From assembly GCA_944324455.1 (NCBI GenBank), contig CALUWJ010000007.1, positions 1 through 64,000 on the forward strand: 64,000 bases of DNA. The letters are read 5' to 3'. The position numbers and the translations under genes were made by a program. Shown here one piece after another: positions 55,818-64,000 of this stretch; within the stretch, counting starts at the first letter, position 1, and each line of letters starts with the position of its first letter. Source of the DNA: Candidatus Gastranaerophilales bacterium (GTDB lineage: Bacteria; Cyanobacteriota; Vampirovibrionia; Gastranaerophilales; Gastranaerophilaceae). The notes beneath the pieces were generated by a model. The model did no database searches. It was given only the letters and a program-made list of their open reading frames with translations, and had not been told where the DNA came from.

Positions 55818-56153
55818 ATGTTCATCAAAAAAATATTAATAGATTTAGATGGCGTATTGAATGAATATGGTTATGAAAAATATAATGAAAATTATATTCC
55901 GCCTATAAAAAATGGAGCTTATGAATTTATTAAAAAGTTATCTGAAAAAGCTGAATTATATCTTTTTACATCAAGAAATTTAATGCTTGCAACTAAATGG
56001 TTAATTAAAAATAATTTAGACATTTTTTTTAAAGATGTAACTAATATTAAATTATCTTCTTATTTATATATTGATGATAGAACAATTTGTTTTAAGGGAG
56101 ATTATAATAAGACTCTTGATGAGATTGAAAAGTTTAGAGTTTATTGGAAATGA
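55818..56153 (+). CDS. Small HAD-like hydrolase
   Basis: A 111-residue HAD-fold protein: nucleophile IDLDGVLNEYG at the start, LFTSRN as motif II, and YIDDRT as the acidic motif IV. A Lys-like motif III is at TKWLIK. It is short, with no cap domain. The 5'-nucleotidase-like branch is possible. It is divergent from an XRE gene. Confidence 0.75.
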   Translation: MFIKKILIDLDGVLNEYGYEKYNENYIPPIKNGAYEFIKKLSEKAELYLFTSRNLMLATKWLIKNNLDIFFKDVTNIKLSSYLYIDDRTICFKGDYNKTLDEIEKFRVYWK

Positions 56154-56290
56154 TTTTAAATTTTAAGGGTTTAATAATTCAACCCTATCATTCATCGCTC
56201 TAAACTAGCAATAAAAATTACATAACATCAATTTGACAGGATAAAAACCAAAGTATATACTTTATAAATAAATCAAGAAGGAGTTAATTT

Positions 56291-57316
56291 ATGAAAAAAA
56301 TCTTACTAACCGCACTAAGTGCTGTATTATTAAGTGCAGGCGGGTTTTGTGCCAATTCAAATATAGACATTTTAACGCTATTTTCATCAAATTCAAAAGC
56401 ACCAAACCAAGCTTGGATTGGAACTTTTCAACTTGTTTTTAATGATATGAAAAATAATATCATCAAAAGAGATATTGAATTTGTCAAAGAAAGACCAACA
56501 AAAGAACTAAAAGCACTAAATGATGAAGAATTTACAAAAGAAATGTTAAATGAATCATCATATTATACAAGCTATGGCGAAACATCTCCTGAAGCAAAAA
56601 AACAAATTGAAAAAGATATCAAAGAAAAATTCAACGAAAAATCCGATATTCTTGATAGCCTTGATTGGACAAAAAGATATGGCAGCTATTACGCTTATGC
56701 AATGCTAAAAAAAGAATTTGAATTTTTTAATGAGTTTGACATATTAGAAAAATCTTCTTTTAATAATTCAAAAGAACAATTTGATTTCTTTGGAATTACA
56801 AATAAATCAAATGAAATTTTAGATAAAAATATCAGAGTTTTATTCTATAACAATGAAAACGACTATGCTGTTCAACTTTTAACAAAAACAAACGACATAG
56901 TTTATCTATATAGAACAGATGAAAACAAAAATCTAAAAACTCTATATTCAAAAATGCTAAAAAAACAAAAAGAATATAGGGAAGGCGAAGTTTTCAACCC
57001 TAACGACACTCTTAAAGTTCCAAATATTAAAATCAACAGCCAAAGAAAATACCCCGAACTTTGCAACAAACAAATTAAAGGAACAGATTTATATTTCTCT
57101 GAAGCTATTGAAACAATCCAATTAGAATTAAACAACAAAGGCGGAAAGGTTAAGTCTGAAGCTGCTTTGATGACAAAATGCATGGCAATGCCAATCCAAA
57201 CAACCCCAAGACACTTTAATTTTGATAAGACCTTTGCAATGTTTTTAATAGATGCAGATAAAAATGATCCTTATCTGGCTTTAAAAATTAAAGATTTAAA
57301 AGATTTAAATAATTAA
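56291..57316 (+). CDS. Secreted protein of unknown function
   Basis: A 341-residue protein with a signal peptide (KKILLTALSAVLLSAGGFCA-N). AGAAGGAG precedes the ATG. The mature part is acidic and Lys-rich, predominantly helical, with no metal or catalytic motif. It does not match a family I know. It stands alone, flanked by gaps of 137 and 131 bases, and probably acts in the periplasm. Confidence 0.6.
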   Translation: MKKILLTALSAVLLSAGGFCANSNIDILTLFSSNSKAPNQAWIGTFQLVFNDMKNNIIKRDIEFVKERPTKELKALNDEEFTKEMLNESSYYTSYGETSPEAKKQIEKDIKEKFNEKSDILDSLDWTKRYGSYYAYAMLKKEFEFFNEFDILEKSSFNNSKEQFDFFGITNKSNEILDKNIRVLFYNNENDYAVQLLTKTNDIVYLYRTDENKNLKTLYSKMLKKQKEYREGEVFNPNDTLKVPNIKINSQRKYPELCNKQIKGTDLYFSEAIETIQLELNNKGGKVKSEAALMTKCMAMPIQTTPRHFNFDKTFAMFLIDADKNDPYLALKIKDLKDLNN

Positions 57317-57322
57317 AATCCA

Positions 57323-57347
57323 AAAAGCTCCCTTTAAGGGAGCTTTT
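57323..57347. terminator. Intrinsic terminator
   Basis: AAAAGCTCCC and GGGAGCTTTT with a short loop, 7 bases after the 57316 stop codon. Confidence 0.8.
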
Positions 57348-57365
57348 AATCATAGATTAAACCAG

Positions 57366-57425
57366 TTAATCATCATCGGGAGCAGTCGAGGGATTTTATC
57401 TCCACGAACGTCAACCCGGTATTAT
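57366..57425. repeat. GC-rich dispersed-repeat remnant
   Basis: These 60 bases have higher GC content than the surroundings and contain AGTCGAGGGATTTTATCTCC, a form common in dispersed palindromic repeats. Eleven bases (TTTATCTCCAC) also occur at 971-981 in the left-end repeat patch. It lies between a terminator and waaA and encodes nothing. Confidence 0.4.
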
Positions 57426-57447
57426 ATTAATTCCACATCCACTTTTT

Positions 57448-58719
57448 TTATAACACGCTTTTTAATTTATCTATAACAAAATCAGATGCACCTTGCTGGT
57501 TATTAAAACAATTCAAGCAATTATTTGAAATTTTAGAATAAAATTCATCATCAAGGAATAATTTTTCTAAAACATTATAAAATTCAGCTTCATTTTTAAC
57601 TACAAAAGAGGCTGCCTCGCGCTCTAAAATTTCATAAATATCTCTGAAATTTTTAATTGATGGACCTGAAATAGTTGGTTTAGAATATAGTGTTGCCTCA
57701 AGGGGGTTATGACCTCCTGTTTTATTGAAACTTCCGCCAATAAATGCAACATCAACTATATTATATATTTTAGATAATTCACCTAAGGTATCTAAAATAA
57801 TTATATCGTTATTTAAAAAATTGTCTTCTTTCGTTCTAAAACCATAACTAAAACCTGAATTTTTAGTTAATTCTATTATTTCATCAAGCCTTGTTAAGTG
57901 TCTTGGGGCAATAATTAATTTTAAATTTTGAATTTTTTTCTTCAATTTTTTATATTGTTCTAAAACAATTTCATCTTCACCCTTATGGGTTGAGCCTGCA
58001 ATCAAAACTTTAAAACCATCTTGTTTTAAATCAATATCGCAATCTTTTTTATCTATTTCAAATTTAAGATTTTTCATAACAACGGTTTTATCTTCTTTGG
58101 CACCAATTTGAATAAATCTGTTTTTATCTAATTCGCTTTGACAAAAAATACCTTGATAACAATCTAAAATAATAGATAAAAACCCTTTAATTTTTAAATA
58201 ACTTGGATATGATTTATCTGAAATTCTTCCGTTAATAATATATAAGGGAATATTTTTTTGCTTAGCGCAATATGAAAAATTAGGCCATAATTCAGTTTCA
58301 GCTATTAAAATAACTTTTGGATTAATGGAATTTAAAAATTTTTCAACTGTTTTATAAGCATCAAGCGGAAAATATGTTATAAAATCGGCAATTTCAGAAT
58401 ATTTTTTCTTTGCTAATTCTTGACCTGTAACCGTTCCTGTGGTGATTACCAATTTAATTTCAGGAAAAGTTTTTTTAATTTTTTTAATTAAATTCTCTAA
58501 AGATAAAACTTCGCCCACAGAAACCCCATGAACTAAAACTACCTTATCAGAAGAAAAATCAGGAAAATCAATTTCAGCTAATTTTTCTTTTAGGGGTATT
58601 GGGGGCTTATTTTCCATTTTTCTTAATATATCAACAACAGGAATAATTGTTTTTATTATTGACGGGTTGATTGATTTATATATATTAAAACAAATTTTTT
58701 CTAGATTATTTTTTAACAT
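57448..58719 (-). CDS. waaA: 3-deoxy-D-manno-octulosonic acid (Kdo) transferase
   Basis: A 423-residue inner-membrane glycosyltransferase. The N-terminal GT-30 domain has ETELWPNF and INGRISDKSYPSYLK. The C-terminal half carries AGSTHKGEDEI and GGSFNKTGGHNPLE for CMP-Kdo binding. It adds Kdo to lipid A. With lpxK it supports a lipopolysaccharide outer membrane. It is monocistronic. Confidence 0.95.
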   Translation of the reverse strand: MLKNNLEKICFNIYKSINPSIIKTIIPVVDILRKMENKPPIPLKEKLAEIDFPDFSSDKVVLVHGVSVGEVLSLENLIKKIKKTFPEIKLVITTGTVTGQELAKKKYSEIADFITYFPLDAYKTVEKFLNSINPKVILIAETELWPNFSYCAKQKNIPLYIINGRISDKSYPSYLKIKGFLSIILDCYQGIFCQSELDKNRFIQIGAKEDKTVVMKNLKFEIDKKDCDIDLKQDGFKVLIAGSTHKGEDEIVLEQYKKLKKKIQNLKLIIAPRHLTRLDEIIELTKNSGFSYGFRTKEDNFLNNDIIILDTLGELSKIYNIVDVAFIGGSFNKTGGHNPLEATLYSKPTISGPSIKNFRDIYEILEREAASFVVKNEAEFYNVLEKLFLDDEFYSKISNNCLNCFNNQQGASDFVIDKLKSVL

Positions 58720-58827
58720 TAGACACTCCTATAAAAAATTTATAATAACACTATATTAGCTTATTGTCTATTTTCTATAAAGATTAAAATTTATATACTT
58801 TATTTGATTAAAAAGAAAGGTTTAATT

Positions 58828-60096
58828 TTGTCTATAGTTGAAACAGAAGCAATAAACATTAAATTTGAAAATTTTATTCACACAAAAGAAAATGAAGACT
58901 TGTTTGAAAAAACAATAAGGGTTGATAAAATCCTAAAAAGCGGCATTTTAACAGGTAACGAAGCTCTTGGAATGATAAGTTTAAATAAACTATCCCCAAT
59001 TGTAAAATTAAAAGAAAAAGACGGATTTTGCCACGATGTTATTATGCTTGGCTCAAATTCTTATTTAAATATTGCAAATCATCCAAAAGTTGTTGAAGCA
59101 GCTAAAAAAGCAGTTAATAAATTTGGTATGGGTATGGGTGCTGTATCAAATTATGCAGGCGTCTGCGATTTACATAAAGAATTAGAAACAAGGATTGCAA
59201 AATTCTATAATTGCGAGGACGCAATTGTTTTTCCATCCGGATACGGAACAAATGTTGGTGTAATTTCAGCCTTATGTAACAGTGAAGATGTAATTATTAA
59301 TGATAGCGCAAACCATGCTTCAATATATGACGGCTGTCAATTATCAGGTGCTCAAATTAAAGTTTACCCGCATGGCAACATGAAATATTTAGAACGAATA
59401 TTAGATAGAATACCTGATAATATTACAGGCAGATTAATAATAACCGATGGCGTATTTTCAATGGATGGCGATATTGCACGCCTTGATAAAATTACTGATT
59501 TAGCTCAAAAATATAAATGTAAAGTAATGGTGGATGATGCCCATGGTATAGGTATTGTAGGAAAAACAGGCAGAGGAAGTGCTCAATTTTATAATGTCCA
59601 AGATAAAATTGACCTAAATGTGGGTATGCTATCAAAGGCCCCCGGAGGTTTGGGCGGATATTGTGCTGCCAAAAAAGAAATCATTCAATATTTAAGACTT
59701 TATGCAAGAACTTATTTCTTTTCTACTGCCTTGCCTGCTTCAGTCGCAGGAGGATTAATCGAAGTTTTTAAACTCCTTGAAAAAGATAAAGCAGGCAGAA
59801 TTGAATTAATGCAGAAAACTGATTATCTAAAAAATAAACTTCTAAAAGCGGGGTTTACTTTAGGCAACACACAAAGTGCAATAATACCTGTTATGATATA
59901 TGATGAAAAAAAATTATTTAAACTATATCAAGAACTAAGGCTTCAGGGAGTATATGTTAATATAGTAACTTATCCTGCCACAAGAAGAAAAGAATGCAGA
60001 TTAAGACTCTGTGTTATGAAAGATTTAACATACAATCAACTTGATATTGCAGCACAATTGATAATAAACAAAGGAAAAGAATATCAAATCATATAA
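58828..60096 (+). CDS. Alpha-oxoamine synthase (serine palmitoyltransferase/KBL/BioF-like)
   Basis: The TTG at 58828 has GAAAGG 7 bases upstream; 422 residues. PLP site: DSANHASIYDG, VDDAHGIGIVG, and the lysine in MLSKAPGGLGG. An extra N-terminal part of about 60 residues precedes the core, as in serine palmitoyltransferase-like members and some KBL enzymes. Options are 2-amino-3-ketobutyrate CoA ligase, BioF or SPT; sphingolipid synthesis is possible but not supported by neighbours. It is alone between waaA and glnA. Confidence 0.82.
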   Translation: MSIVETEAINIKFENFIHTKENEDLFEKTIRVDKILKSGILTGNEALGMISLNKLSPIVKLKEKDGFCHDVIMLGSNSYLNIANHPKVVEAAKKAVNKFGMGMGAVSNYAGVCDLHKELETRIAKFYNCEDAIVFPSGYGTNVGVISALCNSEDVIINDSANHASIYDGCQLSGAQIKVYPHGNMKYLERILDRIPDNITGRLIITDGVFSMDGDIARLDKITDLAQKYKCKVMVDDAHGIGIVGKTGRGSAQFYNVQDKIDLNVGMLSKAPGGLGGYCAAKKEIIQYLRLYARTYFFSTALPASVAGGLIEVFKLLEKDKAGRIELMQKTDYLKNKLLKAGFTLGNTQSAIIPVMIYDEKKLFKLYQELRLQGVYVNIVTYPATRRKECRLRLCVMKDLTYNQLDIAAQLIINKGKEYQII

Positions 60097-60102
60097 AATA
60101 CT

Positions 60103-60128
60103 AAAGGCGGAGTTAAACTCCGCCTTTT
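60103..60128. terminator. Bidirectional terminator
   Basis: AAAGGCGGAGTT and AACTCCGCCTTT form the stem between the 60096 gene and convergent glnA. Confidence 0.85.
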
Positions 60129-60133
60129 AAATA

Positions 60134-61474
60134 TTAATAACTGTTTAAATATGAATCAAGCTCCCACTTTGTAACGTTTGTTCTATATTTATCCCATTCA
60201 ATATTTTTAGCAGTTACAAATTCATTTAAAATATGCTCACCAAGAGCGTCTTTTATGGTTTCATCTTTTTCAAGCAATTCAACTGCTTCAATCAATGTCC
60301 CCGGAAGCGAATCAATTTTTGCTTTCTTTAATTCCCTTGGGGTCATTTCATATATATTTTCTTCAACTTGCAAAGGCGGCTCAATTTTATTTTCAATACC
60401 ATCTAAAATTGCACCTAAAATTGCAGCAAGTGCTAAATAGGGGTTACAAGAAGGATCCGGAGAGCGCAATTCTATTCTTGTTGCAACACCGCGTTTTGCA
60501 GGAACTCTGATTAATGCAGAACGGTTTGCCAAGCTCCAAGCAAGATAAACAGGAGCTTCATACCCCGGAACAAGTCTTTTATAACTGTTTACAATAGGGT
60601 TTGTAATTGCAGTAAATGATTTAACATGTTTTAAAACACCACCTATTGAATATAAAGCCTCTTTTGATAATTGAAAATCTCTGTCAGGAGCATAGAAAAG
60701 ATTTTTACCATCTTTAAATAAAGATAAATTACAATGCATGCCTGAACCATTTATACCAAAAATCGGTTTTGGCATAAATGTTGCATGTACTCCATATTCA
60801 GCTGCTATACTTTTTACTACATATTTAAATGTAATAATATTATCAGCAGTTGTTAGGGCGTCTGCATATTTAAAATCAATTTCGTGTTGACCGTCGGCAA
60901 CTTCGTGGTGAGAAGCTTCGATTTCAAAATCCATAGCTTCTAAAGTTCCAACTATATCACGTCTTATATCTTCAGCTAAATCAGTAGGAGCAGCGTCATA
61001 ATATCCGCCTTTATCATGTGGAATTGTTGTAGCTTCGCCTTTTTCATCCAATTCAAAAATGAAAAATTCAGCCTCAGGACCAACATTCATTTTATAACCA
61101 AGTTTTTCTGCTCTTGCCAACATTCTTTTTAAGTTGCATCTGGGACACCCCTCAAAAGGTGTGCCGTCTGCATTATGAATATCGCAAATTATTCTTGCAA
61201 CATTTTCTCCATCTCTTTCACACCAAGGCAAAATCGTAAAAGTGTCAAGATCAGGGAAGAAATACATATCAGATGTTTCAATACTTCTAAAACCTTTTAT
61301 TGATGAACCGTCAAGCATAATTTCATTATTCAAAACTTTATCCAACTGACTTATCGGCAGGGAAAGATTTTTAATTGTTCCATTAATATCACAAAATTGA
61401 AGTCTAATGAAACCGACGTTGTTTTCTTCGCATAGTTTTGCAATTTTTTCTTTTGATAATTTGGTATCTGTCAT
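60134..61474 (-). CDS. glnA: Glutamine synthetase, type I
   Basis: A 446-residue enzyme with all key segments: [49 protein letters not shown] and [14 protein letters not shown]. Length and the absence of the extra insert point to the GSI-alpha type found in Firmicutes, rather than the roughly 470-residue GSI-beta type of typical cyanobacteria with its adenylylation tyrosine. It makes glutamine from glutamate and ammonia. The leader has TTGACA (61526-61531) and a weak TAAAAA 16 bases downstream; I see no NtcA site. Confidence 0.97.
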   Translation of the reverse strand: MTDTKLSKEKIAKLCEENNVGFIRLQFCDINGTIKNLSLPISQLDKVLNNEIMLDGSSIKGFRSIETSDMYFFPDLDTFTILPWCERDGENVARIICDIHNADGTPFEGCPRCNLKRMLARAEKLGYKMNVGPEAEFFIFELDEKGEATTIPHDKGGYYDAAPTDLAEDIRRDIVGTLEAMDFEIEASHHEVADGQHEIDFKYADALTTADNIITFKYVVKSIAAEYGVHATFMPKPIFGINGSGMHCNLSLFKDGKNLFYAPDRDFQLSKEALYSIGGVLKHVKSFTAITNPIVNSYKRLVPGYEAPVYLAWSLANRSALIRVPAKRGVATRIELRSPDPSCNPYLALAAILGAILDGIENKIEPPLQVEENIYEMTPRELKKAKIDSLPGTLIEAVELLEKDETIKDALGEHILNEFVTAKNIEWDKYRTNVTKWELDSYLNSY

Positions 61475-61712
61475 ATTTCCTCCTTAAATACCTATTTGCT
61501 TTATTTTTATTCGAATGCGTTTATTTGTCAAAATGCATTTTAAATAAATAAAAAGTTCAACTATAAAATAGTATATGAAAAAACCAAAAAACCGATATTT
61601 TTTTATACAAATTTAATATCAGGAGGCATTAATTAAAAAAATAATTCATTTTTCAATCAAAAATTTTATTTTTTACTCTTAAAAAATTAATTTTTAAAAA
61701 ACTTAACATTTA
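61475..61712. promoter_or_regulatory. AT-rich upstream region of glnA
   Basis: 238 bases with no gene. It contains the candidate glnA promoter (TTGACA at 61526-61531, minus strand) and a short near-repeat AATGCATTTT/AACGCATT around it. Neither a GTA-N8-TAC NtcA site nor a glutamine riboswitch is recognisable. The strand next to 61713 has no obvious terminator. Confidence 0.4.
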
Positions 61713-62483
61713 TTATTTAACTAAAAAAGTTGCAATGTAATCATCATCTAAATCCATATCAATAATCTTGTATGCTAGATTTTCACTATAACTTTCTGTG
61801 ATTATATTATAAATTCCGCCGATTTTTTTCTCATCATTAACACCATAATGCCCTGAAACAATCATTTTAACATTGTTGTGTTTTTTTAAAACTTCAATAT
61901 AATCTTCTATTTTAGCTGTTTGAAGCCATTGAGAATTTGTTAATGTTATTGGAAAATGCTGCAAAATTATGACCTTATCATTTTTATATTCTTTTAGAGT
62001 TTTATCGAGCCAATCAAGCTCTGCTTTTGTGTAATATCCGTTTGTTGATTGGAAAAATTCTTTAGATCCATCCATCACAACAAAAACATATCCGTTTTTC
62101 TTAAAAACATAATTGGGTTTAGAACTGTGTCTGAAAAATAAAGCCCTTTTTACTCTTTTAAGATAATAGCTTTTATCTATTCCGTTTGAAGCAAAAACAT
62201 CATTTGAACCTAATAAAACATAGGATTTTTTATTTACCTTTTTTAAAAGATATAAAAAAGTATTTAAATTATCTATATTCGCTTTTGAAATATTATTCCC
62301 GCCAAAAACAACAAAATCAATATCAGGATATTCGTTAATTTCTTTTATTGTCCTTTGAAGCAAATAAGCATTTTTTGTATTTAAATTTATATCTGTAATA
62401 TGAATAAATTTAACTTCTTTTGAAAAAGCAGCTAAATTCAAAAAACAAACTATCAAAAATAACATTTTAAATACTAATTTCAT
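61713..62483 (-). CDS. Secreted metallophosphoesterase-like protein with degenerate active site
   Basis: A 256-residue protein with a signal peptide (KLVFKMLFLIVCFLNLAAFS). The calcineurin-like order is preserved: FIHITDIN, FVVFGGNNIS, LLGSNDVF, LQHFPIT and VSGHYGVN. Compared with the usual D-x-H, G-D-x-x, G-N-H-[DE] and G-H-x-H, the first His, the GD Asp, the GNH His and the last His are replaced. At most partial metal binding is likely. It may be a binding protein rather than an enzyme. No ribosome-binding site is seen. Confidence 0.7.
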   Translation of the reverse strand: MKLVFKMLFLIVCFLNLAAFSKEVKFIHITDINLNTKNAYLLQRTIKEINEYPDIDFVVFGGNNISKANIDNLNTFLYLLKKVNKKSYVLLGSNDVFASNGIDKSYYLKRVKRALFFRHSSKPNYVFKKNGYVFVVMDGSKEFFQSTNGYYTKAELDWLDKTLKEYKNDKVIILQHFPITLTNSQWLQTAKIEDYIEVLKKHNNVKMIVSGHYGVNDEKKIGGIYNIITESYSENLAYKIIDMDLDDDYIATFLVK

Positions 62484-62636
62484 AGATAATAGAATAATAT
62501 AAACACACCAATTTGAACAAATCAAAAATACAAGTTATTTACAAAATGTTAAAATGTAATCTGTCAAAATGGCGTTTTTGATTTGTTCTTGATAATATAA
62601 ATCTGCCCAAAAAAATTAGAAAGGGTTTATCGAAGG

Positions 62637-64000
62637 ATGAACAAATTATTTACCGTACTTTTGACAACACTTATGTTTACACTAAAAGCACAGGCAATGA
62701 ATGTTGATGCTTTTATGGATAAACATGTTGCACCAATTTCAGATGCAATTGCAAATGTGATTTTTTATCAAATCAACTTTTTTGGAAACAAAGTTCCCCT
62801 AATTATTTTCTGGATTTTATTCGCAGGAATATTTTTCACAATTTACTATAAAGGCATTTGTGTTTGGGGTTTTAAACATGCAATCGAACTTATTGTTAAA
62901 CCTCACAAACACTCAAATGGCGATAATTCATCCAACAACTGTGGTGAAGTATCTTCATTTCAAGCACTGGCAACTGCCTTATCAGGTACAATTGGTATCG
63001 GCTCAATTGCAGGGGTTGCAATTTCAATTTCCATAGGAGGTCCGGGGGCTGCATTTTGGATATTTGCAGGTGCGCTCTTAGGTATGTCTATTAAATTTAT
63101 TGAAGCAACTTTAGCTGTTAAATACAGAAGATTTAATGAAGACGGCTCAATATCCGGCGGACCTATGCACTATATAGCCCACGGTTTAACAAGAAAAAAA
63201 TTAAGATGGTTGGGTCAACCATTATCTGTGCTATTTGCAATATTATGTATCGGCGGCGGTATCACAGGCGGAAATATGATTCAAGTTAATCAATCAACCC
63301 GTCAAATAATATTTATGACAGGCGGAGCCGATAGCATATTAAACGGATGCGCTTGGCTTGTTGGACTTGTCATTGCAATCTTAATCGGTCTTGTTACTGT
63401 TGGTGGTATTAAAAGTATTGCAAAAATTACAACAATCTTAGTTCCTACAATGTGTGCTATGTATATAATTTCAGGTTTAATTGTAATATGTGCCAATATT
63501 ATGCACATTCCAAGCGCCATTCTTTTGATTTTAAGAGAAGCATTTCACCCAACAGCTGTTGCAGGTGGAGTATTCGGAACAATAATCATAGGTTTAAGAC
63601 GCTCTGTTCAATGTAATGAAGCAGGAACAGGGGCAGCTGCAATTGTATATGCGGCAGCACAAACAAAAGAAGCGGTTTCACAAGGTTTTGTTGCTCTATT
63701 AGAAACATTCTTAACGGGAATTTTATGTTTATTTACTTCTTTTGCAATTATATTTTCAGGAGCATGTACGCACGCAGCCAAAGAAATTTCGGGAATAGAA
63801 CTGGCTTCAAGAGCATTTCAGTCTGTAATACCATTTTTCCCTGTTATTCTTTCAATTATTGCAATTTTATTTGCAATATCAACACTTATTTCTTGGGCAT
63901 ATTACGGGCAAAAAGCTTGGACATTCCTTTTTGGAGAAGGCAAAAAACGCGCACTTACTTTTAATTTGATTTATTGCGTGTTTATTATTATAGGTTCAGT
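62637..64000 (+). CDS. Alanine/glycine:cation symporter (AGCS family), truncated by window
   Basis: At least 454 residues; the gene continues past the window. It begins with a signal-like stretch (TVLLTTLMFTLKAQA) and then has the AGCS pattern: ALATALSGTIGIGSIAGV, GGPGAAFWIF, GSISGGPMHYIA, IGGGITGGNM and NEAGTGAAAI. It imports alanine, glycine or related amino acids with sodium. GAAGG directly abuts the ATG, while AAAGGG lies 11 bases upstream. Divergent from the phosphoesterase-like gene. Confidence 0.92.
   Translation, partial: MNKLFTVLLTTLMFTLKAQAMNVDAFMDKHVAPISDAIANVIFYQINFFGNKVPLIIFWILFAGIFFTIYYKGICVWGFKHAIELIVKPHKHSNGDNSSNNCGEVSSFQALATALSGTIGIGSIAGVAISISIGGPGAAFWIFAGALLGMSIKFIEATLAVKYRRFNEDGSISGGPMHYIAHGLTRKKLRWLGQPLSVLFAILCIGGGITGGNMIQVNQSTRQIIFMTGGADSILNGCAWLVGLVIAILIGLVTVGGIKSIAKITTILVPTMCAMYIISGLIVICANIMHIPSAILLILREAFHPTAVAGGVFGTIIIGLRRSVQCNEAGTGAAAIVYAAAQTKEAVSQGFVALLETFLTGILCLFTSFAIIFSGACTHAAKEISGIELASRAFQSVIPFFPVILSIIAILFAISTLISWAYYGQKAWTFLFGEGKKRALTFNLIYCVFIIIGS

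Noticed and set aside
61624-61700. Small gene after an AGGAGG-like sequence on the plus strand
   Set aside because: No ATG, GTG or TTG at proper distance with an open frame of useful length.
61475-61712. Glutamine riboswitch or NtcA site upstream of glnA
   Set aside because: No GTA-N8-TAC pattern and no glnA-RNA core could be found in this stretch.
1-64000. CRISPR array
   Set aside because: No regularly spaced direct repeats were seen. The repeats at 123-842 are palindromic and irregularly spaced, and the Cas4-like domain at 6415-9480 is fused to a helicase with no cas genes nearby.
1-64000. tRNA or rRNA genes
   Set aside because: No cloverleaf with the conserved T-arm or rRNA segment was recognised, including in the GC-richer stretch at 57366-57425.

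Overview
The window is AT-rich chromosomal DNA from a flagellated, fermentative, Gram-negative-type bacterium. Evidence for an outer membrane is LpxK, the Kdo transferase WaaA and an MlaFED transporter. Evidence for an anaerobic, fermentative life is pyruvate formate-lyase, hybrid-cluster protein, rubredoxin and a D-2-hydroxyacid dehydrogenase. Together with several lineage-style secreted and ankyrin-like proteins, this fits non-photosynthetic cyanobacterial relatives of the gut (Vampirovibrionia/Melainabacteria, Gastranaerophilales type). That assignment is inference; the window has no rRNA gene.

Layout. 1-1130 is a repeat-rich accessory patch: REP-like palindromes and a 30-bp perfect inverted repeat around a small GIY-YIG nuclease gene, followed by a remnant of a type I restriction subunit (hsdR). 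1590-13216 holds an M48 protease, a secreted protein, hcp with a cupin, an ankyrin-like protein, a UvrD-type helicase fused to an Fe-S nuclease, a zinc alcohol dehydrogenase and a Ski2-type helicase. 13286-17625 carries flagellin and tig-clpP-clpX. 17704-18882 is a Crp/Fnr regulator divergent from rubredoxin and a glycyl-radical domain gene. 18938-26139 is a thioredoxin gene and a nine-gene operon (hydroxyacid dehydrogenase, deoC, a small protein, ACT, UPF0210, TatD, a small protein, TlyA, SEC-C protein). 26196-29926 has a dicarboxylate symporter and pyruvate formate-lyase. 30085-44701 has sugar-nucleotide genes, a REC-STAS regulator, mlaEFD-lpxK, serA and riboflavin genes. 44885-57316 has lineage-specific small proteins, a TPR-fliW-csrA-TPR operon, hpf, a dapL-like gene, hisH, secG, a LuxR-type regulator, YqeG and U32 family genes. 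57448-64000 has waaA, an alpha-oxoamine synthase, glnA, a degenerate phosphoesterase and a truncated alanine symporter.

The strongest observation is that pyruvate formate-lyase is split. The 679-residue core (27887-29926) has the catalytic Cys-Cys pair but stops before the glycyl-radical domain. That domain is a separate 79-residue protein encoded 54 bp downstream. A second copy, identical in protein and differing by two silent bases, sits 9 kb away in inverted orientation behind rubredoxin, next to a Crp/Fnr regulator. This resembles the E. coli GrcA (YfiD) spare part, but here no full-length enzyme is encoded in the window, so the detached radical subunit appears obligatory. The two copies could also recombine to invert the roughly 8.7 kb between them.

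Other themes are a short N-terminal motif of the type I-[ST/N]-F-x-[GSA] shared by unrelated proteins, a paralogous ankyrin-like repeat family, a paralogous pair of small two-helix proteins, and FliW/CsrA control that probably acts on the flagellin leader at 14190-14275.
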